A stretch of DNA of 38,725 bases from Flavobacteriaceae bacterium. GTDB taxonomy: Bacteria > Bacteroidota > Bacteroidia > Flavobacteriales > Flavobacteriaceae. Position 1 is the first letter of the stretch; each line of letters opens with the position of its first letter. The stretch spans positions 1 through 38,725 of the forward strand of contig NZMG01000029.1 of the NCBI GenBank assembly GCA_002694465.1, in the 5' to 3' direction. The notes below the pieces were generated by a model, which did not search any database, was not told the DNA's origin, and saw only the letters and a program-made list of their open reading frames with translations. Positions 1 to 8,179 of this stretch are shown piece by piece. A program made the translations under genes and the position numbers.

Positions 1-554
1 AAAAGCGAACCGAAGGAAATATATCCGTAACTTCCGATAGCAATTTACACGACTATATAGTGATAGAGGTAAAAGGAGATGAATTAGTTATCAAAACTAA
101 AAATGGATATAATTTGAAAACCAAAAAAGGGATTCACATCACAGTACCCTTTCAGGATATTTCGGAAGTAAGTCTTACTGGTTCTGGGGATGTAGACACA
201 AAGGACACTATAAAAGCGGATGAATTTGAAGTGTCTGTAACTGGCTCTGGAGACATTAACTTAACAATAGATGCCCAAAGCATTGAAACAAGTATTACAG
301 GTTCTGGTGATGTTGTTTTAAAGGGTTCTACAAATAACCTTGCTGTAACGGTTTCAGGAAGTGGAGACTTTAAAGGATTCGATCTGCAATCTAACCATAC
401 CGAAGCGCGTGTAAGCGGGTCGGGTGATATACAAGTGGTGGCGAAACAAAGTATAAATGCACGGGTAAATGGATCTGGTGATATTGTTTATAAAGGAAAT
501 CCTGAAAGAAGTGACACTCAAACATCTGGTTCTGGTGATATTACTTCTTATTAA
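1..554 (+). CDS. DUF2807 (head GIN) family envelope protein, C-terminal part
   Basis: The gene runs in from the left edge: the frame is open from base 3 and the first GTG at base 60 is internal, so the N-terminus and any signal peptide are missing. The visible part holds seven GSGD motifs, mostly as TGSGD or SGSGD, about 20 residues apart, ending four residues before the stop. This matches the DUF2807 family (putative auto-transporter adhesin, head GIN domain), a right-handed beta-helix common as a secreted or lipid-anchored protein in Bacteroidota. Its biochemical role is not established. The gene ends at a hairpin shared with the convergent lipoprotein gene. Family assignment is firm; function is unknown. 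Confidence 0.85.
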   Translation, partial: KRTEGNISVTSDSNLHDYIVIEVKGDELVIKTKNGYNLKTKKGIHITVPFQDISEVSLTGSGDVDTKDTIKADEFEVSVTGSGDINLTIDAQSIETSITGSGDVVLKGSTNNLAVTVSGSGDFKGFDLQSNHTEARVSGSGDIQVVAKQSINARVNGSGDIVYKGNPERSDTQTSGSGDITSY

Positions 555-575
555 ATTTAAAAAATCAATTCAATT

Positions 576-602
576 AAAAAGCCACTCAATGAGTGGCTTT
601 TT
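576..602. terminator. Bidirectional intrinsic terminator
   Basis: Perfect 12-bp stem AAAAAGCCACTC / GAGTGGCTTTTT around an AAT loop, with A/T runs on both sides. It lies between the stops of the DUF2807 gene (+) and the triple-repeat lipoprotein gene (-) and can serve both. Confidence 0.85.
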
Positions 603-622
603 AATAATTTTATATTGCTATA

Positions 623-2011
623 TTATTGTAGTGTAATTACAAAATACCCGTTGGTAACTTCATAAATTGTAGGATCATTCGCTAACGGATCTACGGCTGA
701 AAAACTGAATGCTCCTTCCAAAACTCCACTACTGTATTCATAGCTAAAAATTGACAGAGTTCCTGGATTTGATTTAAAAAGAATGGAACTTCCAATATTA
801 GGATTATGAATACCCACTACTTCGTCACCGTTGGTAAAGAATGGTGACATTTCATAGTTTCCTACTTCAATATCTATAGGGAAAGAAATAGTTAGACTTC
901 TATTGGTAACGGAATCGATTGTTGTAATGTTAATTATGGTCTGTCCATTAAATGGATTTTGGGTAACTTCAATTGAATCATATGTGTATTCTTCTCCATC
1001 TATATCTGCCGTAAATGTGTCTTCTATTCCACCGCTATTTTCAATAAAATCGATGGTAAATTCCCCTTGTGTAATTTCTACAATTTCTCCTGCATCAATA
1101 GGATCTTGTCCCATAAAAGAAAATGTAGCTGTCATTTTACCTGTATTAGCTCCAAATTCTGTAAAGGTGATGGTTCCTGTTTCTGGGATAGCAGTTAAAG
1201 ATTCTCCTCCTGCCGCATCATTATAGCTTGCAAAAAGAATGGCACCATTTGAGATTGGCATATCTGCTGGCGGAAATGTATACGTTCCAACACCTCCAAT
1301 ATTTTCAGGAATGTCTATTCTAATTTGCGCGCCATTTGCCGTGGTGGCAACAATATTTACCATTGGCGTGTCATAAACAGTTACTCGGGTTACCTCAATA
1401 GTTTCTTCTACAAACTCTAGCAAATCAACTTTAGCAAAAAAACTAGTTTCAGGATCTACATTTCCTCCTCCAGATGTTTCACATTCGTTAGGAAGAGCAC
1501 TACCACTAACCAAATCAAAAACAACCCCCGTAAAAACGCCATTGGTTACAACAACAAATTCATTGGCACCATTTACTTGTCTTATTGCATTAAACTGAAA
1601 AGTTCCTGCAATTTTTAGGGCTTCAGATTCTAGAGCAATTATTCTCGCAGATCCAGATCCTCCCACGGAAGCCAAGGTAGAAAACGAATCATTATCATTC
1701 ACTATTGCATATTCTGCAGAGCTACTCTGTAAAGATAAATCGTAAGTGCAAATTCCTACATTTTCAATTAATAAGGTAACCACATTTCCACCAGCATCGG
1801 TAGCTTTTAAATTTAAAACACCATCCGTGAGTTCAGCAGTTACAGCAGTAGCAACAAAATTTTCACCATCTATAGTTGCAGAAAATTCACCATTTCCTGT
1901 TCCTGTATTGTCCGTAATAAATTCTCCTTCTAAAGTCTCGTTGGTACAACTTGAAAAACTTAATGCAAATAGGGCAAGGAGCATCCAGTTTAAAATAATC
2001 GCTTTTTTCAT
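623..2011 (-). CDS. Lipoprotein with three diverged tandem beta domains
   Basis: 462 residues. The N-terminus is a lipoprotein signal (MKKA, hydrophobic core, then SFSSC with Cys22). The rest seems to be three diverged copies of one domain of about 130 residues, each opening with an F-x-A-x-[IV]-D type strand: near residue 43 (FSATIDGENF), 190 (FFAKVDLLEF) and 330 (FTADIDGEEY). Copies 1 and 3 are clearly alike, copy 2 is weaker. The style resembles the DUF6252-type lipoproteins of Flavobacteriaceae, but I hold that family name loosely. It is probably anchored in the outer membrane. A -7 box lies 35 bases upstream of the ATG. I do not know its function. Confidence 0.7.
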   Translation of the reverse strand: MKKAIILNWMLLALFALSFSSCTNETLEGEFITDNTGTGNGEFSATIDGENFVATAVTAELTDGVLNLKATDAGGNVVTLLIENVGICTYDLSLQSSSAEYAIVNDNDSFSTLASVGGSGSARIIALESEALKIAGTFQFNAIRQVNGANEFVVVTNGVFTGVVFDLVSGSALPNECETSGGGNVDPETSFFAKVDLLEFVEETIEVTRVTVYDTPMVNIVATTANGAQIRIDIPENIGGVGTYTFPPADMPISNGAILFASYNDAAGGESLTAIPETGTITFTEFGANTGKMTATFSFMGQDPIDAGEIVEITQGEFTIDFIENSGGIEDTFTADIDGEEYTYDSIEVTQNPFNGQTIINITTIDSVTNRSLTISFPIDIEVGNYEMSPFFTNGDEVVGIHNPNIGSSILFKSNPGTLSIFSYEYSSGVLEGAFSFSAVDPLANDPTIYEVTNGYFVITLQ

Positions 2012-2046
2012 AAAGTAAGTAAGTTAATTCGCATAGGTATGTAACG

Positions 2047-2054
2047 CAAACATA
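2047..2054 (-). promoter_or_regulatory. -7 promoter box for the triple-repeat lipoprotein gene
   Basis: The minus strand reads TATGTTTG, a match to the Bacteroidota -7 consensus TAnnTTTG, 35 bases before the ATG at 2011. No convincing -33 TTG is present at 17-23 bases. Confidence 0.5.
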
Positions 2055-2066
2055 AGTAAAAATTGT

Positions 2067-3365
2067 TTAATCTAATTGTTTTCTTGGCACTCTAAACAAT
2101 AAAATGATTCCTATTAAAAAGAAAATAAACAAAAATAAAATGGCATTTCGCATACTTCCAGTTAATTGATCGATAGAGGCAAAAATTCCCATTCCTATAA
2201 CAATTCCTATTTTTTCAGCAACATCATAAAAGCTAAAATAAGATGTAGTATCTTCTGTTTCAGGTAAAAATTTTGAATAGGTCGAGCGCCCTAATGATTG
2301 TATTCCTCCCATCACAAAACCAACAATGGAAGCGGCAATATAAAACTGAATTGGACTTTCCATAAAGTATGCATAAAAGCATAAGCCCATCCAAATAAAA
2401 TTAATAAAAATGAGCGTGTTAATATTTCCAAATTTGGCAGAGGCTCTAGAAGTTAAAACCGCACCAACTACGGCCACTATTTGTATTACTAAGATGCTTA
2501 TAATTAATCCCATAGTCTTTGCATCATCACTCCCCCACGCTATTTCTTCTTCACCAAAATACACAGCAACAAGCATAATAGTTTGTACCGCCATGCTAAA
2601 GACAAAAAAAGCATTTAAATAGCGTCGTAATCTCAAATTGTTTTTTAATTGCTTCCAAACTTGCTGCAACTCTCGCAAGCCGTTAAAAACAACAGCTTTT
2701 GTCACTTTATGCCCCGAAGAAGTGCCTTTTGGTAAATAATAAAAAGAATACTGACTAAACAAAATCCACCACACTCCTACCGTGATAAAAGAATAACGCA
2801 TCATTTCCATTTTAGCCGCACCGTCATCTTGACTCATTACCATGGCAAGATTTATGATAAGAAGAATAACACTTCCAAAATAGCCAAGTGAAAAACCTTT
2901 GGCGCTTACCCTATCTTGTTGCTCAGGAAAGGCAATATCGGGAAGATAAGAATTATAAAAAACCAAACTCCCCCAATACCCTATTAAACCCATAAAATAA
3001 AATAAGATACTTAAATAAATATGGTCCAAACTAAACCAATACAACCCTATACAACCTAACCCACCTACATAACAAAAGAACTTCATAAAATTCTTTTTAT
3101 TACCCACATAATCTGCAATACCAGAAAGTATAGGAGAGGTAAAAGCTACAACCAAAAAAGTAAAAGCTGTAACAAATGTTATTAATGCGGTACTTTTTAA
3201 CGTTAAGCCAAACGCATCAACGGTTTTAATTTCGGAAAGAAATAATGCAGAATAAAATATTGGAAAAATAGACGAAGCTATAGTAAGGGTATAAACTGAA
3301 TTTGCCCAGTCGTAAAACGCCCAAGCATTGAGCAGTTTTTTACTTCCTTTTGGTAAGTTAGCCAT
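2067..3365 (-). CDS. MFS transporter, Atg22/UMF1-like
   Basis: 432 residues with about twelve hydrophobic segments from residue 20 to the end and a loop near residues 215-245. The opening, with AWAFYDWANSVYTL near residues 15-28, is typical of the UMF1/Atg22-like branch of the major facilitator superfamily, inner-membrane transporters often placed with vacuolar amino-acid effluxers. The bacterial substrate is unknown and cannot be inferred from the neighbours. The start at 3365 is an ATG. The terminator of the upstream M48 gene lies only 8 bases before it, so the gene probably has its own promoter, but I see no clear -7 box in that gap. Confidence 0.85.
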   Translation of the reverse strand: MANLPKGSKKLLNAWAFYDWANSVYTLTIASSIFPIFYSALFLSEIKTVDAFGLTLKSTALITFVTAFTFLVVAFTSPILSGIADYVGNKKNFMKFFCYVGGLGCIGLYWFSLDHIYLSILFYFMGLIGYWGSLVFYNSYLPDIAFPEQQDRVSAKGFSLGYFGSVILLIINLAMVMSQDDGAAKMEMMRYSFITVGVWWILFSQYSFYYLPKGTSSGHKVTKAVVFNGLRELQQVWKQLKNNLRLRRYLNAFFVFSMAVQTIMLVAVYFGEEEIAWGSDDAKTMGLIISILVIQIVAVVGAVLTSRASAKFGNINTLIFINFIWMGLCFYAYFMESPIQFYIAASIVGFVMGGIQSLGRSTYSKFLPETEDTTSYFSFYDVAEKIGIVIGMGIFASIDQLTGSMRNAILFLFIFFLIGIILLFRVPRKQLD

Positions 3366-3373
3366 ATCGAATT

Positions 3374-3398
3374 AAAAAAGCCGCCAAAGGCGGCTTTT
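3374..3398 (-). terminator. Intrinsic terminator after the M48 peptidase gene
   Basis: Perfect stem AAAAGCCGCC / GGCGGCTTTT with a 3-base loop, followed on the minus strand by a T6 run. It lies just after the M48 stop and just before the MFS start, so the two genes are probably separate transcription units. Confidence 0.85.
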
Positions 3399-3409
3399 GT
3401 AAAGGTTAG

Positions 3410-4222
3410 TTATTTTTTGAAAGTGGTCACTCCGTATTTTTTTGCTTCAGCTTTTGCCGCAGGTGCCCATCCTTTTATATTATTGATACGGGTATCACTT
3501 GATGGGTGTGTACTTAAAAATTCCGGCGGAGCTTGTCCTCCTGCATTAGTTTTCATTCGTTCCCACAATTGAGCTGCTACCATAGGCTCGTAACCTGCAA
3601 TTGCCATAAGATATAATCCTATTTGGTCTGCTTCACTTTCATGATTTCTACTAAAGGGTAACATCACTCCTACGGTGCTTCCAATTCCGTATGCTTGATT
3701 AAAAATTTCTTGATTTTTAGGATCTTTACTTAAAGCTATGTTTCCAGCTACCGCCCCTAAAGCCTGTAATTGTCCTGCACTCATACGCTGTTGACCGTGA
3801 TTTGCCAAGGCATGGGCAACTTCGTGCCCCATAACAGCCGCTAATCCTGCTTCATTTTGCGTGATGGGTAAAATACCTGTATACACTACAATTTTTCCTC
3901 CAGGCATACACCAAGCATTTACATCTGGGCTATCTACCAAATTATACTCCCATTGATAATCCTGTAAATATCCCGCATAACCATTTGCATTTAAATAACG
4001 TTCTGCAGCAACGGCAATTTTTTGCCCTACACTTTTTACCATTTGTGCATCTTTTGTTCCCGAAACCACTTTATTTTCAGATAAAAAGCTACTGTATTCT
4101 TGAAAAGCCATAGGAAATAACTGAGAATTTGGTACTAGCGCCAACGTGCTTTTCCCAGTAAAAGGGTTTGTACTACAGGATAAAAAAAGTGCAATTGCAA
4201 AGAGAATAGTGAGCTTTTTCAT
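3410..4222 (-). CDS. M48 family metallopeptidase, lipoprotein
   Basis: 270 residues. It starts with a lipoprotein signal whose Cys16 sits in LFLSC, so the mature protein is membrane-anchored and faces the periplasm. The zinc site is complete: HEVAH at residues 133-137 (two His ligands plus the catalytic Glu134), with the third ligand Glu195 in ESEAD. A conserved LSTHPSSDTRI stretch lies near residues 236-246. This is the small M48 type, related to LoiP/BepA-like envelope quality-control proteases, without TPR repeats or the HtpX membrane segments. The likely role is turnover of misfolded envelope proteins, inferred from the family. It is followed by a strong terminator. Confidence 0.9.
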   Translation of the reverse strand: MKKLTILFAIALFLSCSTNPFTGKSTLALVPNSQLFPMAFQEYSSFLSENKVVSGTKDAQMVKSVGQKIAVAAERYLNANGYAGYLQDYQWEYNLVDSPDVNAWCMPGGKIVVYTGILPITQNEAGLAAVMGHEVAHALANHGQQRMSAGQLQALGAVAGNIALSKDPKNQEIFNQAYGIGSTVGVMLPFSRNHESEADQIGLYLMAIAGYEPMVAAQLWERMKTNAGGQAPPEFLSTHPSSDTRINNIKGWAPAAKAEAKKYGVTTFKK

Positions 4223-4303
4223 TTTGAAATATTTAAATGAATATTTTAGACGTTAAATATAATGATATTTACAAATACGATGCCTAAGTGTATTTAAAAA
4301 CTA

Positions 4304-4311
4304 TATTTTTG
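4304..4311 (+). promoter_or_regulatory. -7 promoter box for the collagen-like lipoprotein/msrB pair
   Basis: TATTTTTG matches TAnnTTTG, 47 bases before the ATG at 4359. No clear -33 element. Confidence 0.4.
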
Positions 4312-4358
4312 AAAATGGAACGGCTTTTGCAATACCTTTTCAAACTAAAAAAATTACT

Positions 4359-4853
4359 ATGAAAAAAATACTCATTCTTCCGCTTATTGCCATTTCCCTA
4401 TTTTTAACTGCTTGTGAAGGTCCACAAGGCCCTCCAGGCCCTCCAGGCAATGATGGCATCAATATTTTAGGTCAAGTTTTTGAAGTTACAATTAACTTAA
4501 ATGAAAATAATAGTTTTCAGAGAGTTGTAAATATCCCATCAGCAATTGAAGTTTATGAAAGTGATGTAATCCTCGTGTATCGCTGGGAAGGTACTTTTGA
4601 TGGAGCTGATATTTGGACACCTCTTCCTGCCACCTACTTTTCTTTAGGAGATACTTTCTTATATACCTTCAACCATACCTTTTTTGATGTTAAATTCTTT
4701 TTAGATGGAAATTTTGATCTAACCGAGTTAGGTTCTGAATGGACAGACGACCAAAGTTTCCGCATAGCCATTGTTCCTGCTGAGTTTGGTCAAGCAGACC
4801 TTACCATGGAGCAACTAGAAAATTCTCCACAAGTGGAGTTTTTAGGAAACTAA
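4359..4853 (+). CDS. Collagen-like lipoprotein
   Basis: 164 residues. A lipoprotein signal ends at LTAC (Cys19). It is followed at once by a short collagen-type Gly-X-Y run (GPQGPPGPPGNDG, residues 21-33) and then a domain of about 125 residues rich in aromatic and acidic residues. Short Gly-Pro-Pro runs directly after the lipid-anchored cysteine are common in Flavobacteriaceae lipoproteins and may act as a stiff spacer or trimerisation stalk. The C-terminal domain is not recognised. The next gene, also a lipoprotein, follows after 12 bases, so the two are probably co-transcribed. Confidence 0.75.
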   Translation: MKKILILPLIAISLFLTACEGPQGPPGPPGNDGINILGQVFEVTINLNENNSFQRVVNIPSAIEVYESDVILVYRWEGTFDGADIWTPLPATYFSLGDTFLYTFNHTFFDVKFFLDGNFDLTELGSEWTDDQSFRIAIVPAEFGQADLTMEQLENSPQVEFLGN

Positions 4854-4865
4854 ATTGAAAAAAAT

Positions 4866-5345
4866 ATGAATAAAATAGCATTACTGCTTGTTGGGTTATT
4901 GCTACTAAGCTGTAATTCAAAAGCACAAAATGAAAAGAAAAAAGAATCCTTTCCTGTGACCAAATCGGAAGCCGAATGGAAAGCCCAATTAACCGAATTA
5001 CAATACTATATCCTTCGTGAAGAAGGAACTGAAAGAGCCTTTACTAGCGAATTAAACTTTAATAAAGAAAAAGGAACGTACGTTTGTGCCGCCTGTGAAA
5101 CTCCCCTGTTTTTAAGCAAGCATAAATTTGATAGTGGAACGGGCTGGCCCAGCTTCGATAGAGAAATTAAAGGGAATGTAGCCTTTTCTACCGATTATAA
5201 CATTGGGTATGCACGAACCGAAGAACACTGTACCACTTGTGGTGGTCATCTAGGTCATGTATTTAATGATGGCCCAAGGGAAACGACTGGAAAAAGGCAT
5301 TGTATTAATGGTGCGGCACTAAAATTTATACCTTCAGGAAAGTAG
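4866..5345 (+). CDS. msrB: Peptide-methionine (R)-S-oxide reductase, lipoprotein form
   Basis: 159 residues. MsrB reduces methionine-R-sulfoxide in oxidised proteins. The domain is complete: structural zinc cysteines Cys74/Cys77 (CAAC) and Cys122/Cys125 (CTTC), the GTGWPSF motif at residues 91-97, HLGHVF at 128-133, and the catalytic Cys146 in RHCING. Asn148 is followed by Gly where Ser is more usual. A lipoprotein signal ending at LLSC (Cys16) precedes the domain, so this copy should act in the periplasm or at the membrane and not in the cytosol. I see no obvious resolving cysteine elsewhere in the chain. Second gene of the pair with the collagen-like lipoprotein, followed by a terminator. 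Confidence 0.95.
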   Translation: MNKIALLLVGLLLLSCNSKAQNEKKKESFPVTKSEAEWKAQLTELQYYILREEGTERAFTSELNFNKEKGTYVCAACETPLFLSKHKFDSGTGWPSFDREIKGNVAFSTDYNIGYARTEEHCTTCGGHLGHVFNDGPRETTGKRHCINGAALKFIPSGK

Positions 5346-5366
5346 AATTTTTCAAAATTTATATAC

Positions 5367-5405
5367 AAACCCTTCAGAATAGAATTTGAAGGGTTTTCCT
5401 TTTTA
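5367..5405 (+). terminator. Intrinsic terminator after msrB
   Basis: Stem AAACCCTTCA / TGAAGGGTTT with a 10-base loop, followed by a T-rich stretch. Confidence 0.75.
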
Positions 5406-5497
5406 AAATGAAAGGGTATTCAAAAAGCAAACATTACTTCCTTGTTATAGATACATTTCGTAAATTCGCTACTTCAAAATCACGATAAATTTTCGAA

Positions 5498-6874
5498 ATG
5501 AGTAAATACGATATCATTGTTCTTGGAAGTGGCCCCGGAGGCTATGTAGCAGCGATTAGAGCATCGCAATTAGGTTTTAAAACTGCCATTGTAGAAAAAG
5601 AAAGCTTAGGAGGCGTTTGCCTTAATTGGGGATGTATTCCTACCAAAGCCCTACTTAAAAGTGCGCAAGTTTTCGATTATTTAAAACACGCTGAAGACTA
5701 CGGACTTACCGTAAAAGAATTTGATAAAGATTTTACCAAAGTGGTACAACGTAGCCGTGGAGTTGCCGATGGAATGAGTAAAGGTGTTCAATTTTTGATG
5801 AAAAAAAATAAAATTGATGTGATTAATGGATTAGGGAAAATAAAACCCGGAAAAAAAGTAGAAGTTGACGGAAAAGAATACAGTGCAGATCATATAGTCA
5901 TCGCTACTGGAGCTCGTTCCCGTGAGCTTCCTAATTTGAAACAAGACGGGAAAAAAGTGATTGGCTATCGTGAAGCAATGTCGCTGAAAGAACAACCTAA
6001 AAAGATGATTGTTGTGGGGAGTGGCGCTATAGGTGTTGAGTTTTCAAATTTCTACAACAGTATGGGTACTGAAGTTACCATCGTAGAATTCTTGCCAAAT
6101 CTCGTGCCTTTGGAAGATGAAGACGTTTCTAAACAATTTGAAAAAATATTTAAGAAGAATGGCATTAATGTAATGACCAACTCTTCTGTAGAAAGTGTAG
6201 ATACTTCTGGTAAAGGCGTAAAAGCGAAAGTTAAAACTCAAAAAGGAGAAGAAATACTGGAGGCAGATATAGTGCTTTCTGCTGTGGGAATTGCAGCAAA
6301 TATTGAAAATATTGGATTAGAAGATGTAGGAATAGTCACCGATAAAGGTAAAATTATGGTGAACGATTGGTACCAAACCAACATTCCAGGCTATTATGCC
6401 ATTGGCGACGTAGTTCCTGGTCCTGCTCTGGCCCACGTTGCTTCTGCAGAAGGAATTACCTGTGTCGAAAAAATTGCAGGTATGCATGTAGAAGCCATTG
6501 ATTACGGAAACATTCCTGGATGTACTTATACTTCACCAGAAATTGCCAGTGTTGGACTTACCGAAAAGCAAGCCAAGGAAAAAGGATACGAATTGAAAGT
6601 AGGTAAATTCCCCTTCTCTGCTAGCGGAAAAGCAAGTGCCTCTGGTGCCAAAGACGGATTCGTAAAAGTAATTTTTGATGCCAAATACGGTGAGTGGTTA
6701 GGATGCCATATGATAGGTGCTGGCGTAACCGATATGATTGCCGAAGCCGTGTTAGGACGTAAACTGGAAACTACGGGGCACGAAGTGCTAAAAGCCATTC
6801 ACCCACACCCTACTATGAGTGAAGCAGTGATGGAGGCAGTAGCTGATGCCTACGGCGAAGTGATACATTTATAG
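5498..6874 (+). CDS. lpd: Dihydrolipoyl dehydrogenase (E3)
   Basis: 458 residues, a normal length for E3 of 2-oxoacid dehydrogenase complexes, reoxidising dihydrolipoamide with NAD+. Visible in order: FAD-binding GSGPGG near residue 10; the redox disulfide Cys41/Cys46 in GGVCLNWGCIPTK; the NAD-binding GSGAIG near residue 174; the second FAD contact in YAIGDV near residue 303; and the active-site His437/Glu442 pair in HPHPTMSE. The sequence is complete and nothing is missing. It stands alone between two terminators, not next to E1/E2 genes, so it probably serves several complexes. Neighbouring sucD is separate. Confidence 0.96.
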   Translation: MSKYDIIVLGSGPGGYVAAIRASQLGFKTAIVEKESLGGVCLNWGCIPTKALLKSAQVFDYLKHAEDYGLTVKEFDKDFTKVVQRSRGVADGMSKGVQFLMKKNKIDVINGLGKIKPGKKVEVDGKEYSADHIVIATGARSRELPNLKQDGKKVIGYREAMSLKEQPKKMIVVGSGAIGVEFSNFYNSMGTEVTIVEFLPNLVPLEDEDVSKQFEKIFKKNGINVMTNSSVESVDTSGKGVKAKVKTQKGEEILEADIVLSAVGIAANIENIGLEDVGIVTDKGKIMVNDWYQTNIPGYYAIGDVVPGPALAHVASAEGITCVEKIAGMHVEAIDYGNIPGCTYTSPEIASVGLTEKQAKEKGYELKVGKFPFSASGKASASGAKDGFVKVIFDAKYGEWLGCHMIGAGVTDMIAEAVLGRKLETTGHEVLKAIHPHPTMSEAVMEAVADAYGEVIHL

Positions 6875-6890
6875 AAAAAAATAGTAATAA

Positions 6891-6917
6891 AAAAAGCCCC
6901 AAATTGGGGCTTTTTTT
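6891..6917. terminator. Bidirectional terminator between lpd and aroQ
   Basis: Perfect stem AAAAAGCCCC / GGGGCTTTTT with a 5-base loop and A/T runs on both sides. The aroQ stop codon (6916-6918) lies in the downstream T run, so the hairpin closes both genes. Confidence 0.9.
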
Positions 6918-7332
6918 ATTTTAGAAAACTCTGCAATGCCAATTCATAACTTTGCAAACCAAAGCCAAGGATGACACCCCTTGCACCTGCAGAGATATGT
7001 GAATGATGTCTAAATTCTTCTCTGGCAAACGTGTTTGAAATATGCACTTCCACCACAGGGGTTTCAATGGCTTTAACAGCATCTCCTATCCCTACCGAAG
7101 TATGTGTATAAGCAGCAGCATTTAAAATAACGCCATCATATGAAAACCCAACTTCCTGAATTTTATTAATCAGTTCTCCTTCAACATTCGATTGGTAATG
7201 GAATAACTCTACTTGAGGATACTTTTCTTTCAAAGTTTGAAAAAACTCTTCAAAAGTTAAGTCACCATAGATGTTCTTTTCTCGCTTTCCAAGCAAGTTG
7301 AGATTAGGACCGTTGATGATGATAATCTTCAC
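6916..7332 (-). CDS. aroQ: 3-dehydroquinate dehydratase, type II
   Basis: 138 residues. It catalyses the third step of the shikimate pathway, 3-dehydroquinate to 3-dehydroshikimate. The type II signature is complete: NGPNLNLLGKRE at residues 7-18 with Arg17, the catalytic Tyr22 in IYGDL, the substrate-binding NAAAYTHTS at 71-79, EVHISN at 95-100 with catalytic His97, and Arg104/Arg108. It is the last gene of the minus-strand run fabG, VWA protein, SPFH protein, aroQ (11-base gap to the SPFH gene), ending in a shared terminator. The gene for the preceding pathway step, aroB, is 19 kb away in this window. Confidence 0.95.
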   Translation of the reverse strand: MKIIIINGPNLNLLGKREKNIYGDLTFEEFFQTLKEKYPQVELFHYQSNVEGELINKIQEVGFSYDGVILNAAAYTHTSVGIGDAVKAIETPVVEVHISNTFAREEFRHHSHISAGARGVILGFGLQSYELALQSFLK

Positions 7333-7343
7333 TTCAAAGAAAA

Positions 7344-8159
7344 TTAATTATTCCCTAAAATAATAGGTAAACCACTATCGCCACCGCCAACAATCACAAC
7401 TTTAGAATTAGGTGATTCAGCCAGCTTTAATGTGGCGTCTATTCCTTTGTCTTGTAAAATCTTATCTGTAAGTGAAGCACTTAAAATACGGTTAGCATCT
7501 GCCTTTCCTTGGGCTTCGATAATTACTTTTTCCGCCTCTTTGGCAGCCGTCACCAATCTAAATTCATATTCCAAGGATTCTTGCTCTTGCTTTAATTTAC
7601 GCTCAATAGCGTCTTTAATAGTGTTAGGCAATGTAACATCACGCACTAACACTTCATTGAGTTGCACAAATTGATTGTCTAAAATCTTTTTGGTTTCTTC
7701 AAAAATTTCTTCTTGAATCACATCACGTTTACTACTATATAGCTGCTCTGGGGTGTAACGCCCCACAACACTACGAGCCGCACTTCTAATTGCTGGTTGA
7801 ATAACTCTTTGTAAGTAATTTTCTCCAAGTGATTGATGTAAGTTTCCTAAATCATTATAAACAGGCAAGTACCAAGCAGATGCATCAATCTGAATTTCAA
7901 GCCCATTAGACGAAAGCACTTTCAATTGTTCAAATACTTCCTGCTGGCGCACCTCATAAATAATTACTTTGTTCCAGGGCGCTACCACATGAAATCCTTC
8001 CCCTAAAGGCGGTTCATCGGTTACAACACCTCCACCAAAGGTTTTGTACAAAACACCTGCTTCTCCAGAGCCAACGGTAACAGCAGACTTAGCTAGCACA
8101 ATCACCAAAACAATAATAATGACGATACTAAAAATTCCTAATTTGGGTAATTTTTCCAT
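7344..8159 (-). CDS. Prohibitin-like SPFH/band 7 protein
   Basis: 271 residues. One N-terminal membrane segment (about residues 7-23, rich in Ile and Val) is followed by an SPFH/band 7 domain (about 25-190) and a coiled, Ala/Glu-rich stretch near residues 190-225 (AKEAEKVIIEAQGKADAN), as in prohibitins. The short C-terminal tail is rich in Gly. Prohibitin-family proteins form membrane-associated rings that act as scaffolds or restrain membrane proteases; the role in this bacterium is inferred. It lies 20 bases downstream of the VWA membrane protein gene and 11 bases upstream of aroQ. Confidence 0.9.
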   Translation of the reverse strand: MEKLPKLGIFSIVIIIVLVIVLAKSAVTVGSGEAGVLYKTFGGGVVTDEPPLGEGFHVVAPWNKVIIYEVRQQEVFEQLKVLSSNGLEIQIDASAWYLPVYNDLGNLHQSLGENYLQRVIQPAIRSAARSVVGRYTPEQLYSSKRDVIQEEIFEETKKILDNQFVQLNEVLVRDVTLPNTIKDAIERKLKQEQESLEYEFRLVTAAKEAEKVIIEAQGKADANRILSASLTDKILQDKGIDATLKLAESPNSKVVIVGGGDSGLPIILGNN

Positions 8160-8179
8160 AATATTTTATTTTTTATAAT

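Noticed and set aside
170..550. GSGD repeats as a CRISPR array or DNA repeat
   Set aside because: The repeat is in protein only; the DNA differs between units and there are no spacers of equal length.
903..1226. Long open frames opposite the triple-repeat lipoprotein gene
   Set aside because: They are antisense shadows of a strongly coding gene: no promoter, no signal peptide and low-complexity composition.
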